Shown: positions 37,557 through 46,463 of the stretch, in pieces | How positions within the stretch are numbered: position 1 is the stretch's first letter | Layout: each line of letters starts with the position of its first letter | Source of the DNA: Pseudomonas graminis | GTDB taxonomy: Bacteria > Pseudomonadota > Gammaproteobacteria > Pseudomonadales > Pseudomonadaceae | Length of the DNA: 64,000 nt | NCBI RefSeq assembly: GCF_002093745.1 | Contig: NZ_MTSB01000022.1 | Coordinates: 5,851-69,850, forward strand | Reading direction: 5' to 3' | Program-made: the position numbers and the translations under genes | The notes under the pieces: model-generated | Told to the model about the DNA's origin: nothing | Databases searched by the model: none | What the model saw: only the letters and a program-made list of their open reading frames with translations

Positions 37557-38405
37557 ATGCCGAATGTACGAATTGCCGACCTGACCGCCGAGATCGAAGC
37601 CAATGTGCGACGCGCATTGCTTGAGGATGTCGGCAGCGGTGATATCACTGCGCAATTGATCCCGGCAGAACGGCTGGCCAAGGCCACCATCATTTCCCGC
37701 GACGCAGCCGTGATCGCCGGTACGGCCTGGGTCGATACCGTTTTCCGTCAACTGGACCCTCGCGTGGCCGTGCATTGGCAGGTGATCGACGGCGACCGGG
37801 TCAGCCCGAATCAGGCCCTGTTCCACCTTGAAGGTCCTGCCCGCTCGCTGCTGACGGGCGAACGCAGCGCACTCAATTTTCTGCAGCTGCTGTCGGGCGT
37901 CGCCACCCGTGCGCAGTACTTTGCCGATATCGTGGCGGGTACTCAGGTCAAATTGCTCGATACCCGCAAGACACTGCCAGGCTTGCGTCTGGCGCAGAAA
38001 TACGCGGTCACCTGTGGCGGCTGCCATAACCACCGTATTGGCCTGTATGACGCATTTCTGATCAAGGAAAACCACATCGCAGCCTGTGGCGGCATTGCCC
38101 GGGCCGTGGACACGGCGCACCGGATTGCACCGGGCAAACCGGTGGAAATCGAAGTGGAAAGCCTGAGCGAACTCAAGCAGGCGCTGGACGCCGGAGCGGA
38201 CATCATCATGCTGGACGAACTGAGTCTGGATGACATGCGCGAGGCCGTGCGGCTGACCGCGGGTCGCGCCCGCCTGGAAGCCAGCGGCGGTATCAACGAC
38301 GACACTTTGCGGGTGATTGCCGAAACCGGCGTCGACTACATTTCCATCGGCGCCATGACCAAGGATGTGAAGGCTGTGGACCTGTCCATGCGCTTGAGCC
38401 TCTGA
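37557..38405 (+). CDS. nadC: Nicotinate-nucleotide pyrophosphorylase
   Basis: Quinolinate phosphoribosyltransferase of 282 residues, forming nicotinate mononucleotide from quinolinate and PRPP in NAD synthesis. Motifs: [48 protein letters not shown]-like [20 protein letters not shown] 37557 has GTGGAG upstream; a GTG at 37545 would add four residues. In P. aeruginosa nadC is followed by pilA; here a 14-kb Ter island intervenes. Confidence 0.95.
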   Translation: MPNVRIADLTAEIEANVRRALLEDVGSGDITAQLIPAERLAKATIISRDAAVIAGTAWVDTVFRQLDPRVAVHWQVIDGDRVSPNQALFHLEGPARSLLTGERSALNFLQLLSGVATRAQYFADIVAGTQVKLLDTRKTLPGLRLAQKYAVTCGGCHNHRIGLYDAFLIKENHIAACGGIARAVDTAHRIAPGKPVEIEVESLSELKQALDAGADIIMLDELSLDDMREAVRLTAGRARLEASGGINDDTLRVIAETGVDYISIGAMTKDVKAVDLSMRLSL

Positions 38406-38453
38406 CGGCAACGCACACTGACGACTATCACGATTGGCTTGAGGGTAGACGCT

Positions 38454-39548
38454 TTGGAACACTGGTTTGTGATGAATGGGGGCAAGCAACTGGGGCCGAT
38501 GGACGCTGACGCTGCGCGCCTGATTGCACGTGAATCGCCCGGTGCCTGGTGCTGGCAACAAGGGATGCCGGACTGGCAGCCGATCTATCAGGTCCCGCAA
38601 GTGCGGGCCATGAAAAAGGACGGCGTGACGCCCTTTCCGGCGCCGACACCGGAGATGATCCAGCCGAAGCCCTACGGGCTGCCCGCACATGCCGCCCCGG
38701 CCGCCAGCGCCAACCCGGCCCCGGCTCCCGCGCCGGCCCCGAACAAACGCCCTTCTTTCACGCCGGACGCGAACGCTTCGGGTGGCTTTGGCCTGGCGCA
38801 GGCCACTGACGGCGTTGATTTCAAGCTGTACGGCTCGGAAACCCAGTTTGTCGAGCTGGAGCTGGACCCCGGTGAAAGTGCCGTCGCCGAAGCAGGCGCG
38901 ATGATGTACAAGACCTGCGACGTGCAGATGGAGACCATCTTCGGCGACGGCAGCAATCAGTCGTCCGGGTTGCTGGGTTCTCTGTTCGGTGCCGGTAAAC
39001 GCATGTTGACCGGCGAAAGCCTGTTCACCACGGTGTTTTCCCAGCAAGGCGCCGGCAAGGGCCGCGTCGCTTTCGCTGCGCCCTACCCCGGCACCATTCT
39101 GCCTCTGAACCTGCGCGACTTCGGCGGTAAGCTGATCTGTCAGAAAGACAGCTTTCTGGCCGGCGCCAAGGGCGTGTCCATCGGCATCCAGTTTCAGAAG
39201 AAGATTCTTACCGGGCTGTTTGGCGGTGAAGGTTTCATCCTCCAGAAACTGGAAGGCGACGGCTGGGTGTTCGTCCACATGGGCGGCACAGTGCGCAAGA
39301 TCGAGTTGGCGGCCGGCGAAGCGCTGGATGTCGACACGGGCTGCCTGGCGGCCATGACCCAGACGGTCGACTACGATATCCGCATGGTCGGCGGCGGCAT
39401 CAAGTCAATGCTGTTTGGTGGCGAGGGCGTGTTCTTTGCCAGACTGACCGGCCCCGGCACCGTCTGGCTGCAGAGCCTGCCCTTCTCGCGTCTGGCCGGG
39501 CGCATGCTAGCGGCCGGGCCTGCCGGTGTGGGCCGAAGCGAACGTTAA
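38454..39548 (+). CDS. GYF_2 domain / AIM24 (TIGR00266) family protein
   Basis: A 364-residue protein. Residues 1-50 form a GYF_2-type domain (WFVMNGGKQLGPMDADAARL...PDWQPIYQVPQ), followed by a Pro/Ala linker (about 60-105), then an AIM24/TIGR00266 beta-helical domain (VDFKLYGSETQFVELELDPGESAVAEAGAMMYK, GGEGFILQKLEGDGWVFVHMGG). AIM24-type proteins often accompany ter genes. The start is a TTG at 38454, 8-9 nt after GAGGG; a TTG at 38439 is the alternative. It lies 48 bp after nadC and 71 bp before terF on the same strand. Confidence 0.8.
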   Translation: MEHWFVMNGGKQLGPMDADAARLIARESPGAWCWQQGMPDWQPIYQVPQVRAMKKDGVTPFPAPTPEMIQPKPYGLPAHAAPAASANPAPAPAPAPNKRPSFTPDANASGGFGLAQATDGVDFKLYGSETQFVELELDPGESAVAEAGAMMYKTCDVQMETIFGDGSNQSSGLLGSLFGAGKRMLTGESLFTTVFSQQGAGKGRVAFAAPYPGTILPLNLRDFGGKLICQKDSFLAGAKGVSIGIQFQKKILTGLFGGEGFILQKLEGDGWVFVHMGGTVRKIELAAGEALDVDTGCLAAMTQTVDYDIRMVGGGIKSMLFGGEGVFFARLTGPGTVWLQSLPFSRLAGRMLAAGPAGVGRSER

Positions 39549-39619
39549 CGTGACGACTTCGTCATTCGACCGAGGGCTATTTGACGCCCTCTTTGCCCCC
39601 TCTTTGCCAAGGAAGCGAC

Positions 39620-40861
39620 ATGCAGATTACTCAAGGCCAACGCATCCCTCTTTCCACGCTGATTCAGGGCAACGATCTCACGCTGTCGCTCGTGATCAAA
39701 TCCGCGCATGTGATTGATTACGTCTGCTTTGGCGTCGATGCCAACGGCAAGCTGTCGGACGACCGCTACATGATCTTCTTCAATCAACCGACCAGCCCAT
39801 GCGGCAGCGTAAAACAGGCCAACGGCGGGGATTTCCAGCTGGCACTGGGCAGCTTGCCAGCGTCTATCGACAGGCTGGTGTTCACCGCGTCCATCGATGG
39901 TGCGGGCGTCATGAGCGATATCCAGGCGAGTCATTTCAGCATTCGGCATCAGGGCAGCGAAGTGGCTCGTGGCGAATTCTCCGGCGCAACCTTCGCCGCC
40001 GAGAAAGCCATCATGGTTGCTGACATTTACCGCAAGAACGGTGAATGGCGCATCGCATCCAACCTGCAGGGCTACAACGCCGGGCTGGACGCGCTGGTGG
40101 TGCATTTTGGTGGCGAAGTCGCTGACGCGCCGCCGGCCGCACCTGCCGCCCCCGCGCGCATTTCACTGGAAAAGAAAATTGCCGACGCGGCACCGCAGTT
40201 GATCAGCCTGGCGAAGAAAGCTCAGGTCAGCCTGGAGAAAGCCAGGCTGACTGACACCAAGGCACGGGTCGGTCTGGTGCTGGATGCGTCTGGCTCGATG
40301 AACCCGCAATACACCCGTGGCCACGTTCAGGAAGTGATTGATCGCCTGATCCCCCTCGCGGTGCATTTCGATGACGACGGCGCGCTGGATTGCTGGGCGT
40401 TCGGGGCAAAACCGCAGCAGTTGAACGCGGTCACGCTGGCCAACTTCCAGAACTTCATCAAGACCGACCACGGTGGCTGGAAAGACTGGGAGCTGGGCGC
40501 ACGCATCAACGATGAGCCGAAGGCGATGCGCATGGTCATCGACTATTATAAGAAGTCGGGTGACAAGACGCCGGTCTACATCCTGTTCATCAGCGACGGC
40601 GGCGTGCATCAAGACCGCGAAATTACCAAACTGATGATTGAGGCCGCCAGGCTGCCGATCTTCTGGCAGTTCGTGGGCCTGGGCGGTCGCGGCTACGGCA
40701 TTCTGGAAAAGCTCGATGACATGGGCGGCAGGGTTGTCGACAACTGCAATTTCTTCGCCCTGGACCGCCTGGACGAAGTGCCGGAAGAGAAACTCTATGA
40801 CCTGCTGATGGAAGAGTTTCCGGACTGGCTGAAAGCGGCCAAGGGTGCGGGGATTTTGTAG
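39620..40861 (+). CDS. terF: TerF: TerD domain fused to VWA domain
   Basis: A 413-residue protein, the length of classical TerF. Residues 1-175 are a TerD-like domain (SHVIDYVCFGVDANGKL, AAEKAIMVADIYRKNGEWRIASNLQGYNAGLDALV). After an Ala/Pro linker, a VWA domain starts near 220 with the MIDAS motif LVLDASGSMN and later FISDGGVHQDRE. Ter VWA proteins are thought to scaffold metal-dependent complexes. ATG 39620 has AAGGAAG upstream. It is transcribed toward, and shares a terminator with, the terZABCDE operon, unlike classical operons where terF follows terE on the same strand. Confidence 0.92.
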   Translation: MQITQGQRIPLSTLIQGNDLTLSLVIKSAHVIDYVCFGVDANGKLSDDRYMIFFNQPTSPCGSVKQANGGDFQLALGSLPASIDRLVFTASIDGAGVMSDIQASHFSIRHQGSEVARGEFSGATFAAEKAIMVADIYRKNGEWRIASNLQGYNAGLDALVVHFGGEVADAPPAAPAAPARISLEKKIADAAPQLISLAKKAQVSLEKARLTDTKARVGLVLDASGSMNPQYTRGHVQEVIDRLIPLAVHFDDDGALDCWAFGAKPQQLNAVTLANFQNFIKTDHGGWKDWELGARINDEPKAMRMVIDYYKKSGDKTPVYILFISDGGVHQDREITKLMIEAARLPIFWQFVGLGGRGYGILEKLDDMGGRVVDNCNFFALDRLDEVPEEKLYDLLMEEFPDWLKAAKGAGIL

Positions 40862-40937
40862 AACGTCGAGCGTGCGGAACGATAACCCCAACCAGGGCCG
40901 GCATGATCGCCGAGAAACCCATCGTCTGATACACCGT

Positions 40938-40961
40938 CTTCGCGGACAAGCCCGCTCCCAC
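40938..40961. repeat. REP-type element fragment
   Basis: CTTCGCGGACAAGCCCGCTC followed by CCAC resembles the standard Pseudomonas REP core (CTTCGCGGGCAAGCCCGCTCC-like), located in the tail-to-tail space after terF. Confidence 0.6.
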
Positions 40962-40994
40962 GCCCTTTGGGCAGAAGCCTGAAAAGCTCCAATA

Positions 40995-41026
40995 AAAAAC
41001 CCCCGCCGTTGCTGGCGGGGGTTTTT
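40995..41026. terminator. Bidirectional terminator, terF / terE
   Basis: AAAAAACCCCCGCC, GTTGC loop region, GGCGGGGGTTTTT. Perfect GC stem with A and T runs on both sides, so it can stop both the plus-strand terF transcript and the minus-strand ter operon. Confidence 0.95.
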
Positions 41027-41044
41027 ATCGGACGCTGATCGGGT

Positions 41045-41623
41045 TTAGCCGATTGCAACGCCGTGAGCTTCTGCCAACGGCTTCAAACCGCCCGCAAAGC
41101 CCTGGCCGATGGCCTTGAACTTGAACTCGTCGCCGTTGCGATACAGCTCGCCGAAGATCATCGCGGTTTCAGTCGATGCATCTTCCGACAAGTCGTAACG
41201 AGCGATTTCCTTGCCATCTGCCTTGTTCACAACGCGGATGTAAGCGTTTCCGACCTGGCCAAAGCTCTGCTTGCGCTCTTCAGCCGAGTGGATGGTGACC
41301 GCGAAAACCAGCTTCTTGACCGCAGCAGCCAAGCCGGTGAGCTTGACGTTAACCTGCTCGTCGTCGCCGTCACCTGCGCCTGAGCGGTTGTCGCCCAAGT
41401 GCTCGACCGAACCGTCAGCCGACTTTTTGTTGTTGTAGAAAATGAAGCTGTTGTCGTCCAGCACTTTGCCATTTTCGCCAACGATGAAGATCGACGCATC
41501 CAGGTCGAATTCGGTGCCATCGGTAACACGAGGATCCCAACCCAGGCCCACGGTGATTTCTGTCAGACCAGGCGCTTCCTTGGAGAGGGAAACGTTGCCG
41601 CCTTTACTCAGACTTACAGCCAT
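41045..41623 (-). CDS. terE: TerE, TerD-family calcium-binding stress protein
   Basis: A 192-residue single TerD domain. The N-terminus [19 protein letters not shown] and [23 protein letters not shown], plus the acidic metal-binding loops [19 protein letters not shown] and [19 protein letters not shown], match TerE of terZABCDEF operons. TerD-family domains bind two Ca2+ ions. It is the last gene of the operon, 37 bp after terD, and ends at the shared terminator. terD and terE are close paralogues; the assignment rests on order and on the VHxGVAIG C-terminus. Confidence 0.93.
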   Translation of the reverse strand: MAVSLSKGGNVSLSKEAPGLTEITVGLGWDPRVTDGTEFDLDASIFIVGENGKVLDDNSFIFYNNKKSADGSVEHLGDNRSGAGDGDDEQVNVKLTGLAAAVKKLVFAVTIHSAEERKQSFGQVGNAYIRVVNKADGKEIARYDLSEDASTETAMIFGELYRNGDEFKFKAIGQGFAGGLKPLAEAHGVAIG

Positions 41624-41660
41624 GTTCGTAATCCTTTCTGGAAAATTGATAGGGCGCGAA

Positions 41661-42236
41661 TCAGAAATTCATGCCGAAGGAATTGGCCACAGCTTTCAAG
41701 CCACCGGCATAACCCTGGCCTACTGCACGAAACTTCCACTCGCCAGCGTTGCGGTACAGCTCGGCAAACACCATTGCAGTTTCGGTCGAAGCATCTTCTG
41801 CCAGGTCGTAGCGAACAACTTCAGAGCCTGACTTTTCGTTCAGGACGCGAATGAACGAGCCGCCCACCTGCCCGAAGTTCTGCTTGCGGCTGTCGGCATC
41901 GTGAATGGTCACGACGAAAACAACCTTATCGACATCGGCTGGCACGCGGGTCAGATCAACCTTGAGCACTTCATCATCGCCGTCGCCAGCACCCGTGCGG
42001 TTGTCGCCGGTGTGCTCGACAGAACCGTCGGCGCTCTTGAGCTGGTTGTAGAAAATGAAGTCAGCTTCACTGCGGACTTTGCCATTGGCACCCAACAGGA
42101 ATGCGCTGGCGTCCAGGTCGAACTCCTGGCCGTCAGTGGCACGCGGATCCCAGCCCAGACCGATCAGTACATTGGTCAGGGTCGGGTCGGTTTTCGACAG
42201 CGAAAGGTTGCCACCTTTTTGCAGAGTCAAAGCCAT
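41661..42236 (-). CDS. terD: TerD, tellurium resistance / Ca-binding protein
   Basis: A 191-residue TerD domain closest to TerD itself: [76 protein letters not shown]. The acidic residues for both calcium sites are conserved. It sits between terC and terE in the canonical order. TerD and TerC are considered the core of Ter-mediated tellurite, colicin and phage resistance in enterobacteria; the native signal is unknown. Confidence 0.94.
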   Translation of the reverse strand: MALTLQKGGNLSLSKTDPTLTNVLIGLGWDPRATDGQEFDLDASAFLLGANGKVRSEADFIFYNQLKSADGSVEHTGDNRTGAGDGDDEVLKVDLTRVPADVDKVVFVVTIHDADSRKQNFGQVGGSFIRVLNEKSGSEVVRYDLAEDASTETAMVFAELYRNAGEWKFRAVGQGYAGGLKAVANSFGMNF

Positions 42237-42263
42237 GATTCGTTTATCTCCTTTATCCAGTGT

Positions 42264-43298
42264 TTACGCTTTTTCTTCGGCGGGTTCTTCTTTACCCGGG
42301 AAGAGCAGGCTGGCGACGATACCGATGATCAACACGACAACTACAACCAGCAGGCTGGCGTTGGCGCTGATCTCGTAACCGTGATGGAACAAGTGGTTGG
42401 TCGCGTTCAGGCCCAGCTTGATGGCGATGAAGAACAGCAAGGCAATAACCGCTTTCTCCAGATGCACCAGGTAACGCTTGAGGGCTTCAAGTACGAAGTA
42501 GAGCGTACGCAGACCGAGAATCGCGAACAGCATGGCCGAGAACACGATCAGTGGCTCGCGGCTCACGGCGATGATTGCAGGCACGGAATCGAACGCGAAC
42601 AGCACGTCGGAGATTTCAGCCACAACCAGACACAGGAACAGCGGGGTCGCAAACAGAGCGCCCTTGGCGGCCAGAGTGATGCCGGCGTTTTCAGGCTTTT
42701 TGACTTCTTCTTCCAGCACCGAGCGACGCACGAAGAAGTTGCTGCCGTGCAGTTTTGGCCACACCGGGAACAGTTTCTTGGCGAAGCGGTACGCCATGTG
42801 TTGCGAGTAATCGACTTCTTCGTCGTCGTCATCGCCCGCTCTGAGCATCATGATGGCTGTCCAGGCAACGATGACCGCGAACACCACCTCGACCCACGGA
42901 CCCAGCGCCAGCAGGCCTGTACCGATGGCGACGAAGATGCCGCGGAAAACGATGGCACCGATGATGCCCCAGTACAGGACACGGTGGCGCAAGCCATCCG
43001 GAATCTTGAACCAGGAGAACAACGCCATGAACACGAACAGGTTGTCGACGCTCAGCACTTTTTCCAGCGCATAACCGGTCACGAACAGGGTGGCAACTTC
43101 AGAGCCGTGCTGCACGTACAGGAAACCGGCGAAAGCCAGCGAAATGGCGACCCAGAAAATCGACCATGCCGAGGCTTGCGCGAGGGTGATCGGCTTGTTT
43201 CCGCGGTGGGAAAACATGTCGATGGCCATGGCCGTGATGGCCAGACCGACGAAAACCGCCATCGTGAGTGGAGGGAAGCCTAGAGAGGTGCTTTCCAT
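42264..43298 (-). CDS. terC: TerC family integral membrane protein
   Basis: A 344-residue polytopic protein with about nine membrane helices. Family motifs: EKVLSVDNLFVFMALFSWF and EISDVLFAFDSVPAIIAVSREPLIVF, each with conserved Asp/Asn in the membrane thought to handle divalent metal ions. A cytoplasmic acidic loop (AGDDDDEEVDYSQHM) adds to the metal-binding character. In ter systems TerC is the membrane anchor for TerD/TerB proteins. It follows terB by 26 bp. Confidence 0.95.
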   Translation of the reverse strand: MESTSLGFPPLTMAVFVGLAITAMAIDMFSHRGNKPITLAQASAWSIFWVAISLAFAGFLYVQHGSEVATLFVTGYALEKVLSVDNLFVFMALFSWFKIPDGLRHRVLYWGIIGAIVFRGIFVAIGTGLLALGPWVEVVFAVIVAWTAIMMLRAGDDDDEEVDYSQHMAYRFAKKLFPVWPKLHGSNFFVRRSVLEEEVKKPENAGITLAAKGALFATPLFLCLVVAEISDVLFAFDSVPAIIAVSREPLIVFSAMLFAILGLRTLYFVLEALKRYLVHLEKAVIALLFFIAIKLGLNATNHLFHHGYEISANASLLVVVVVLIIGIVASLLFPGKEEPAEEKA

Positions 43299-43324
43299 TT
43301 AACTGCGTTCCTTAGGGTAAAAAA

Positions 43325-43774
43325 TTACAGGTCGAAATCAGACGGGTTCAGGCCAAGCTCTCGGCAGATCGTGCGGCAGACTTCCCGCTCTTTCTCATCG
43401 AAGCTGCCATCTGCACCACCGATAGCACAGCAGACGCGCACCAACAGGCGGGAGGCATCTTCTTTCTTCTTGATCTTGCCGATGGTTTTCAACGCTTCGG
43501 CACGGCCAATTTCATAATCGAATTCAAACTTGGAGCAGGCTTCCTGGAAGCCTTGGATGACCTCCTTCATGTCAAAGACCTTCAGTTCCTGAGAGTTCTG
43601 AATGAAGCCGGCCATTTTCTGCTTTTCACTGGAGCTGATGTCGCCGTCAGCGGCAGACACCAAAGCACAACCGGACACCACAGCGTCCATGAATTCACGA
43701 TTCTTGAACTTCGAAACTTCAGTTGCCAGCTTGTCGCGGGCCGCTGTCGCGTTTGTTTTCAACCAGTCCAGCAT
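43325..43774 (-). CDS. terB: TerB, acidic metal-binding helical protein
   Basis: A 149-residue TerB-domain protein. The two pseudo-repeated acidic motifs CALVSAADGDISSSEKQKM and CAIGGADGSFDEKEREVC are where the fold binds metal. Helical, soluble, no signal peptide. TerB is reported to join TerC at the membrane in enterobacterial systems. It lies between terA and terC with spacers of 51 and 26 bp. Confidence 0.94.
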   Translation of the reverse strand: MLDWLKTNATAARDKLATEVSKFKNREFMDAVVSGCALVSAADGDISSSEKQKMAGFIQNSQELKVFDMKEVIQGFQEACSKFEFDYEIGRAEALKTIGKIKKKEDASRLLVRVCCAIGGADGSFDEKEREVCRTICRELGLNPSDFDL

Positions 43775-43825
43775 GTCTATCTCCCATGAGGCGGCACAGC
43801 CAGCCCAGAAATTCCACGGTGTTGT

Positions 43826-45079
43826 TTACTTGGAGCCAGCGGCCCAGCGCATGCCCCAGCCATAGGCCTTGTCCATATTGCTGTGGCCGTTGTGGAAATC
43901 AACCCGGCGCGTCACTTTGACCGCACCGTTGTCATTCTCCAGCAAGGCGATTGCGCACATGCCCTGACGCCCGCCCTCTTCGTTGAGGCGGACCTCGATC
44001 GGGGGCTGGCCCGGCGCATGAATGGTGACAACTCCGTCTGTCTCTTTCCAGTTTGGCGCGCCTTCGTAAATGAAGGCATAGACCAGAATTCGACGAATCT
44101 TGTTCCAGTGAGCGCCATTGATGTGCAACCACTCACCGTCGCTGATAGAGCCGGTGCGGTCGTCACCCATCAATTTGATGAAAGGCTCGGTATTGAGTGA
44201 ACCGAACGAGTTGCCCAGCGCCTGAACAGCGCCTTTGGCGCCGTCCTGCAATTCGAAGAGGCAGCCTACATCAAGGTCGATGGCATTGCTCTTTTTCATC
44301 GAGAAGAAGCCGCCGCCTTTGCTGTCGTTACGGCGGTTCCAGTTCAGGTTGACGCGAATCTCGCCGAAACCGGCGCTGGATTTTTCCAGGCTGATCGACG
44401 CCCGGGTCTTGTCCAGTGTGATCTTGCTCAGGTTGACGGTCGACCTGGCTGCAGGAGCGGGCGCAGGCGCAGGTGCAGGTGCAGGTGCAGGTGCAGGTGC
44501 AGGTGCAGGTGCAGGTGCAGGTGCAGGTGCAGGTGCAGGTGCAGGTGCAGGTGCAGGTGCAGGTTGATCCTGGGGCGCGGCGACTTCAACGCCAAAGTTT
44601 TTCGCCAGAGGCTCAAGCCCGCCTGCAAACCCCTGCGCCACACAGCGGAATTTCCAGGCGCCCTGACGCAGGTAGAACTCGCCCAGAATCAGCGCGGTTT
44701 CTTTCATGCCGTTCGTAGGGATATCGGCTTCGATACCCCCGGTAATGTTCAGGGCCAGACGCGACACACTGCCAAAGCTGGCTTTGTTTTCGTAGATGGT
44801 CGCCGTCAGGGCAACCTTCTCGATGACGGCATCCAGACGGCTCGGGTCAAGACTGAACACCGCACGACCCGCCGACGCTTCCGTCTGCTGGACCGCGCCG
44901 CCGTTAACGCTTTTCTGGCCGTAGAAACACATGTCCTGATCGCCGCGCACCTTGCCGGAGCTGGTGAGCAGAAATGCAGACACATCGATGTCTGCGTCCG
45001 CCAGCGGTGAGTAAATGATCTCTACCGTCAAAGGACCGGTAGCGACTGGCGCGTTGGCGCCCGGGACAAGTTGGGTCAT
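43826..45079 (-). CDS. terA: TerA, two TerD-like domains joined by a Pro-Ala linker
   Basis: A 417-residue protein, longer than the ~385 of classical TerA because of its linker. Residues 1-165 form a TerD-like domain (GVEVAA at its end), then about 19 Pro-Ala dipeptides encoded by a hexanucleotide repeat, then a C-terminal TerA-type domain (VNLSKITLDKTRASISLEKS...AIDLDVGCLFELQDG, GDDRTGSISDGEWLHING). The stiff PA linker should hold the domains apart. Its ATG overlaps the terZ stop by 4 bp. Confidence 0.93.
   Translation of the reverse strand: MTQLVPGANAPVATGPLTVEIIYSPLADADIDVSAFLLTSSGKVRGDQDMCFYGQKSVNGGAVQQTEASAGRAVFSLDPSRLDAVIEKVALTATIYENKASFGSVSRLALNITGGIEADIPTNGMKETALILGEFYLRQGAWKFRCVAQGFAGGLEPLAKNFGVEVAAPQDQPAPAPAPAPAPAPAPAPAPAPAPAPAPAPAPAPAPAPAARSTVNLSKITLDKTRASISLEKSSAGFGEIRVNLNWNRRNDSKGGGFFSMKKSNAIDLDVGCLFELQDGAKGAVQALGNSFGSLNTEPFIKLMGDDRTGSISDGEWLHINGAHWNKIRRILVYAFIYEGAPNWKETDGVVTIHAPGQPPIEVRLNEEGGRQGMCAIALLENDNGAVKVTRRVDFHNGHSNMDKAYGWGMRWAAGSK
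44461..44562. repeat. Hexanucleotide microsatellite inside terA
   Basis: Fifteen perfect tandem copies of GTGCAG (44473-44562) preceded by two GCGCAG units. On the coding strand it reads CCT GCA, Pro-Ala. Unit length is a multiple of three, so slippage would alter linker length without breaking the frame. Confidence 0.97.
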
Positions 45080-45669
45080 CCGCGTATGGCTCCGATGGCC
45101 AGGTCAACCAGGTCCTCGGCAGTGCGGCCATTGGTGACCTTGCCCACTGCGGTGAAATCCCAGCCCGCAGGCGTGCGCGACAAGTAGGACATCACCACGC
45201 CGGTGTGCTGGCCTTTTTCAGGCAGATCGAAGCGGCCCAGCTCGTTACGGCTGCCCATGTCCACGATGCGGCAATAGGCATTGGCGACTTTTTCGAAGTT
45301 CTGACCGGTGAACGAGTTCACGGTAAACACCAGGTAGCTGACGGTAGCAGGCAGCTTTTCCAGGTCGATGTTGATGGTCTCGTCATCGCCAGCACCTTCG
45401 CCGGTGCGGTTGTCGCCGGAGTGAACAATGGCACCATCACGCGACTGCAGTTGGCGGAACCAGACCAGATCGACGCGATTTTTGTCAGCGTCGAGCATGA
45501 TGCAGGATGCGTCCAGATCGATATCACCGCCGCCATCGCCGAGCAATTTACCGAAAAAGCCACTGGCTTTTTCAGGGTCCCATCCCAGGCCCATACTGAC
45601 TTTCTTGAGGCCGGTGCCAGCAGTTTTCTCGAGTGAGATCGTCTGGTTCTTTGCCAAAGTGAGTGCCAT
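45076..45669 (-). CDS. terZ: TerZ, TerD-family protein
   Basis: A 197-residue TerD-domain protein of the TerZ branch: LEKTAGTGLKKVSMGLGWDPEKASGFF, an insertion LLGDGGGDIDLDASCIML, then HSGDNRTGEGAGDDETINIDL and VFTVNSFTGQNFEKVANAYCRIVD. First of the core terZABCDE block. ATG 45669 (MALTLAKNQ) is preceded by GGAGCG at good spacing; an ATG four codons earlier (45681) is the alternative. The 47-bp gap from the upstream HAD gene suggests readthrough, possibly with an internal promoter. Confidence 0.93.
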   Translation of the reverse strand: MALTLAKNQTISLEKTAGTGLKKVSMGLGWDPEKASGFFGKLLGDGGGDIDLDASCIMLDADKNRVDLVWFRQLQSRDGAIVHSGDNRTGEGAGDDETINIDLEKLPATVSYLVFTVNSFTGQNFEKVANAYCRIVDMGSRNELGRFDLPEKGQHTGVVMSYLSRTPAGWDFTAVGKVTNGRTAEDLVDLAIGAIRG

Positions 45670-45716
45670 TTTTCGCTCCATGTGGACGTCGGGATACAGA
45701 TAAAAGTGTTACAGCC

Positions 45717-46463
45717 TCACCGGGTTGGCCCGTCTTTGCCATCAGGATTGTGTAACTTGGCGTTAACGGGGCCTTTATAACGGCCTCGACGCCACGTCGG
45801 GTGGAACAATCGCCAGTGCGCATCCTGAGCAGCGGCGAGCAGTTCGTGGTCACCCCGCGTGTCGCCCCAGGCACGAACCCGGAACTGCGTGAGCGGGCCG
45901 TAAACGCTTTCCAGGCGCGCCACTTTCGAGTCGCAACGGCAATTGCTGCCCTCGATCAACCCGGTCAGTTTGCCGTCGATGACTTCCAGGTTGGTGCCGA
46001 TCAGCTCTACTTTCAAGCGATCAGCGAAGGGTTGCAGGACCATAGCAGGCGATGCTGAACATAGCGTGACAATGGCGCCCTTCTCGATTTCAGCCGCAAT
46101 GGACTCCAATGCAGCCGGACGCATCAGGCGTTTCCAGTGAGACTGGCAGAAGGCTTCGGCCTTTTGCTGCAGCCACTGCACTTCAACGCCGCTCAAGAAT
46201 GCCTTGATCAGACGGCCTTTGAGTTCATCGCGGGTCAGGCGTTTGGCCAGGTAGCCAATGCTCGGCAAGACCAGTCGGGCCATGCGCATGGAAAAAGCAC
46301 GCTGCCCGAAAGCGAATTTGAGAAAAGGGACAAAGCTGTCATGCCGGGTGATGGTCCCGTCGAAATCGAACACCGCCAGCAAGCGTTGTTCCACTTCGAT
46401 TTCAAGATCAGGTCCTACAGGTTCGATATCCGGTTCTACAGTTTCAAGGTCAGGTTCTATCAT
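45717..46463 (-). CDS. HAD-IB family hydrolase of the Ter island
   Basis: A 248-residue haloacid dehalogenase-type phosphatase. Motif I is VFDFDGTITRHDSF (nucleophile Asp33, acid Asp35), motif II TLCSASPAMV, motif III Lys in CRCDSKVARL, and motif IV WGDTRGDHELL: the full SerB-like HAD-IB set. The first 25 residues (IEPDLETVEPDIEPVGPDLE) are an acidic, internally repeated extension absent from typical family members. It begins immediately after the aldolase stop. A role as phosphatase in the Ter metabolite pathway is inferred from context. Confidence 0.88.
   Translation of the reverse strand: MIEPDLETVEPDIEPVGPDLEIEVEQRLLAVFDFDGTITRHDSFVPFLKFAFGQRAFSMRMARLVLPSIGYLAKRLTRDELKGRLIKAFLSGVEVQWLQQKAEAFCQSHWKRLMRPAALESIAAEIEKGAIVTLCSASPAMVLQPFADRLKVELIGTNLEVIDGKLTGLIEGSNCRCDSKVARLESVYGPLTQFRVRAWGDTRGDHELLAAAQDAHWRLFHPTWRRGRYKGPVNAKLHNPDGKDGPTR

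Noticed and set aside
37326-39278. 650-codon frame opposite nadC and the GYF-AIM24 gene
   Set aside because: Antisense shadow of two recognisable genes, no family features.
41901-43283. 460-codon frame opposite terD and terC
   Set aside because: Antisense shadow; strongly biased Gln/His/Asp composition and no motif.
44461-44562. GTGCAG array as a CRISPR
   Set aside because: It is a simple in-frame hexamer repeat in terA without spacers.
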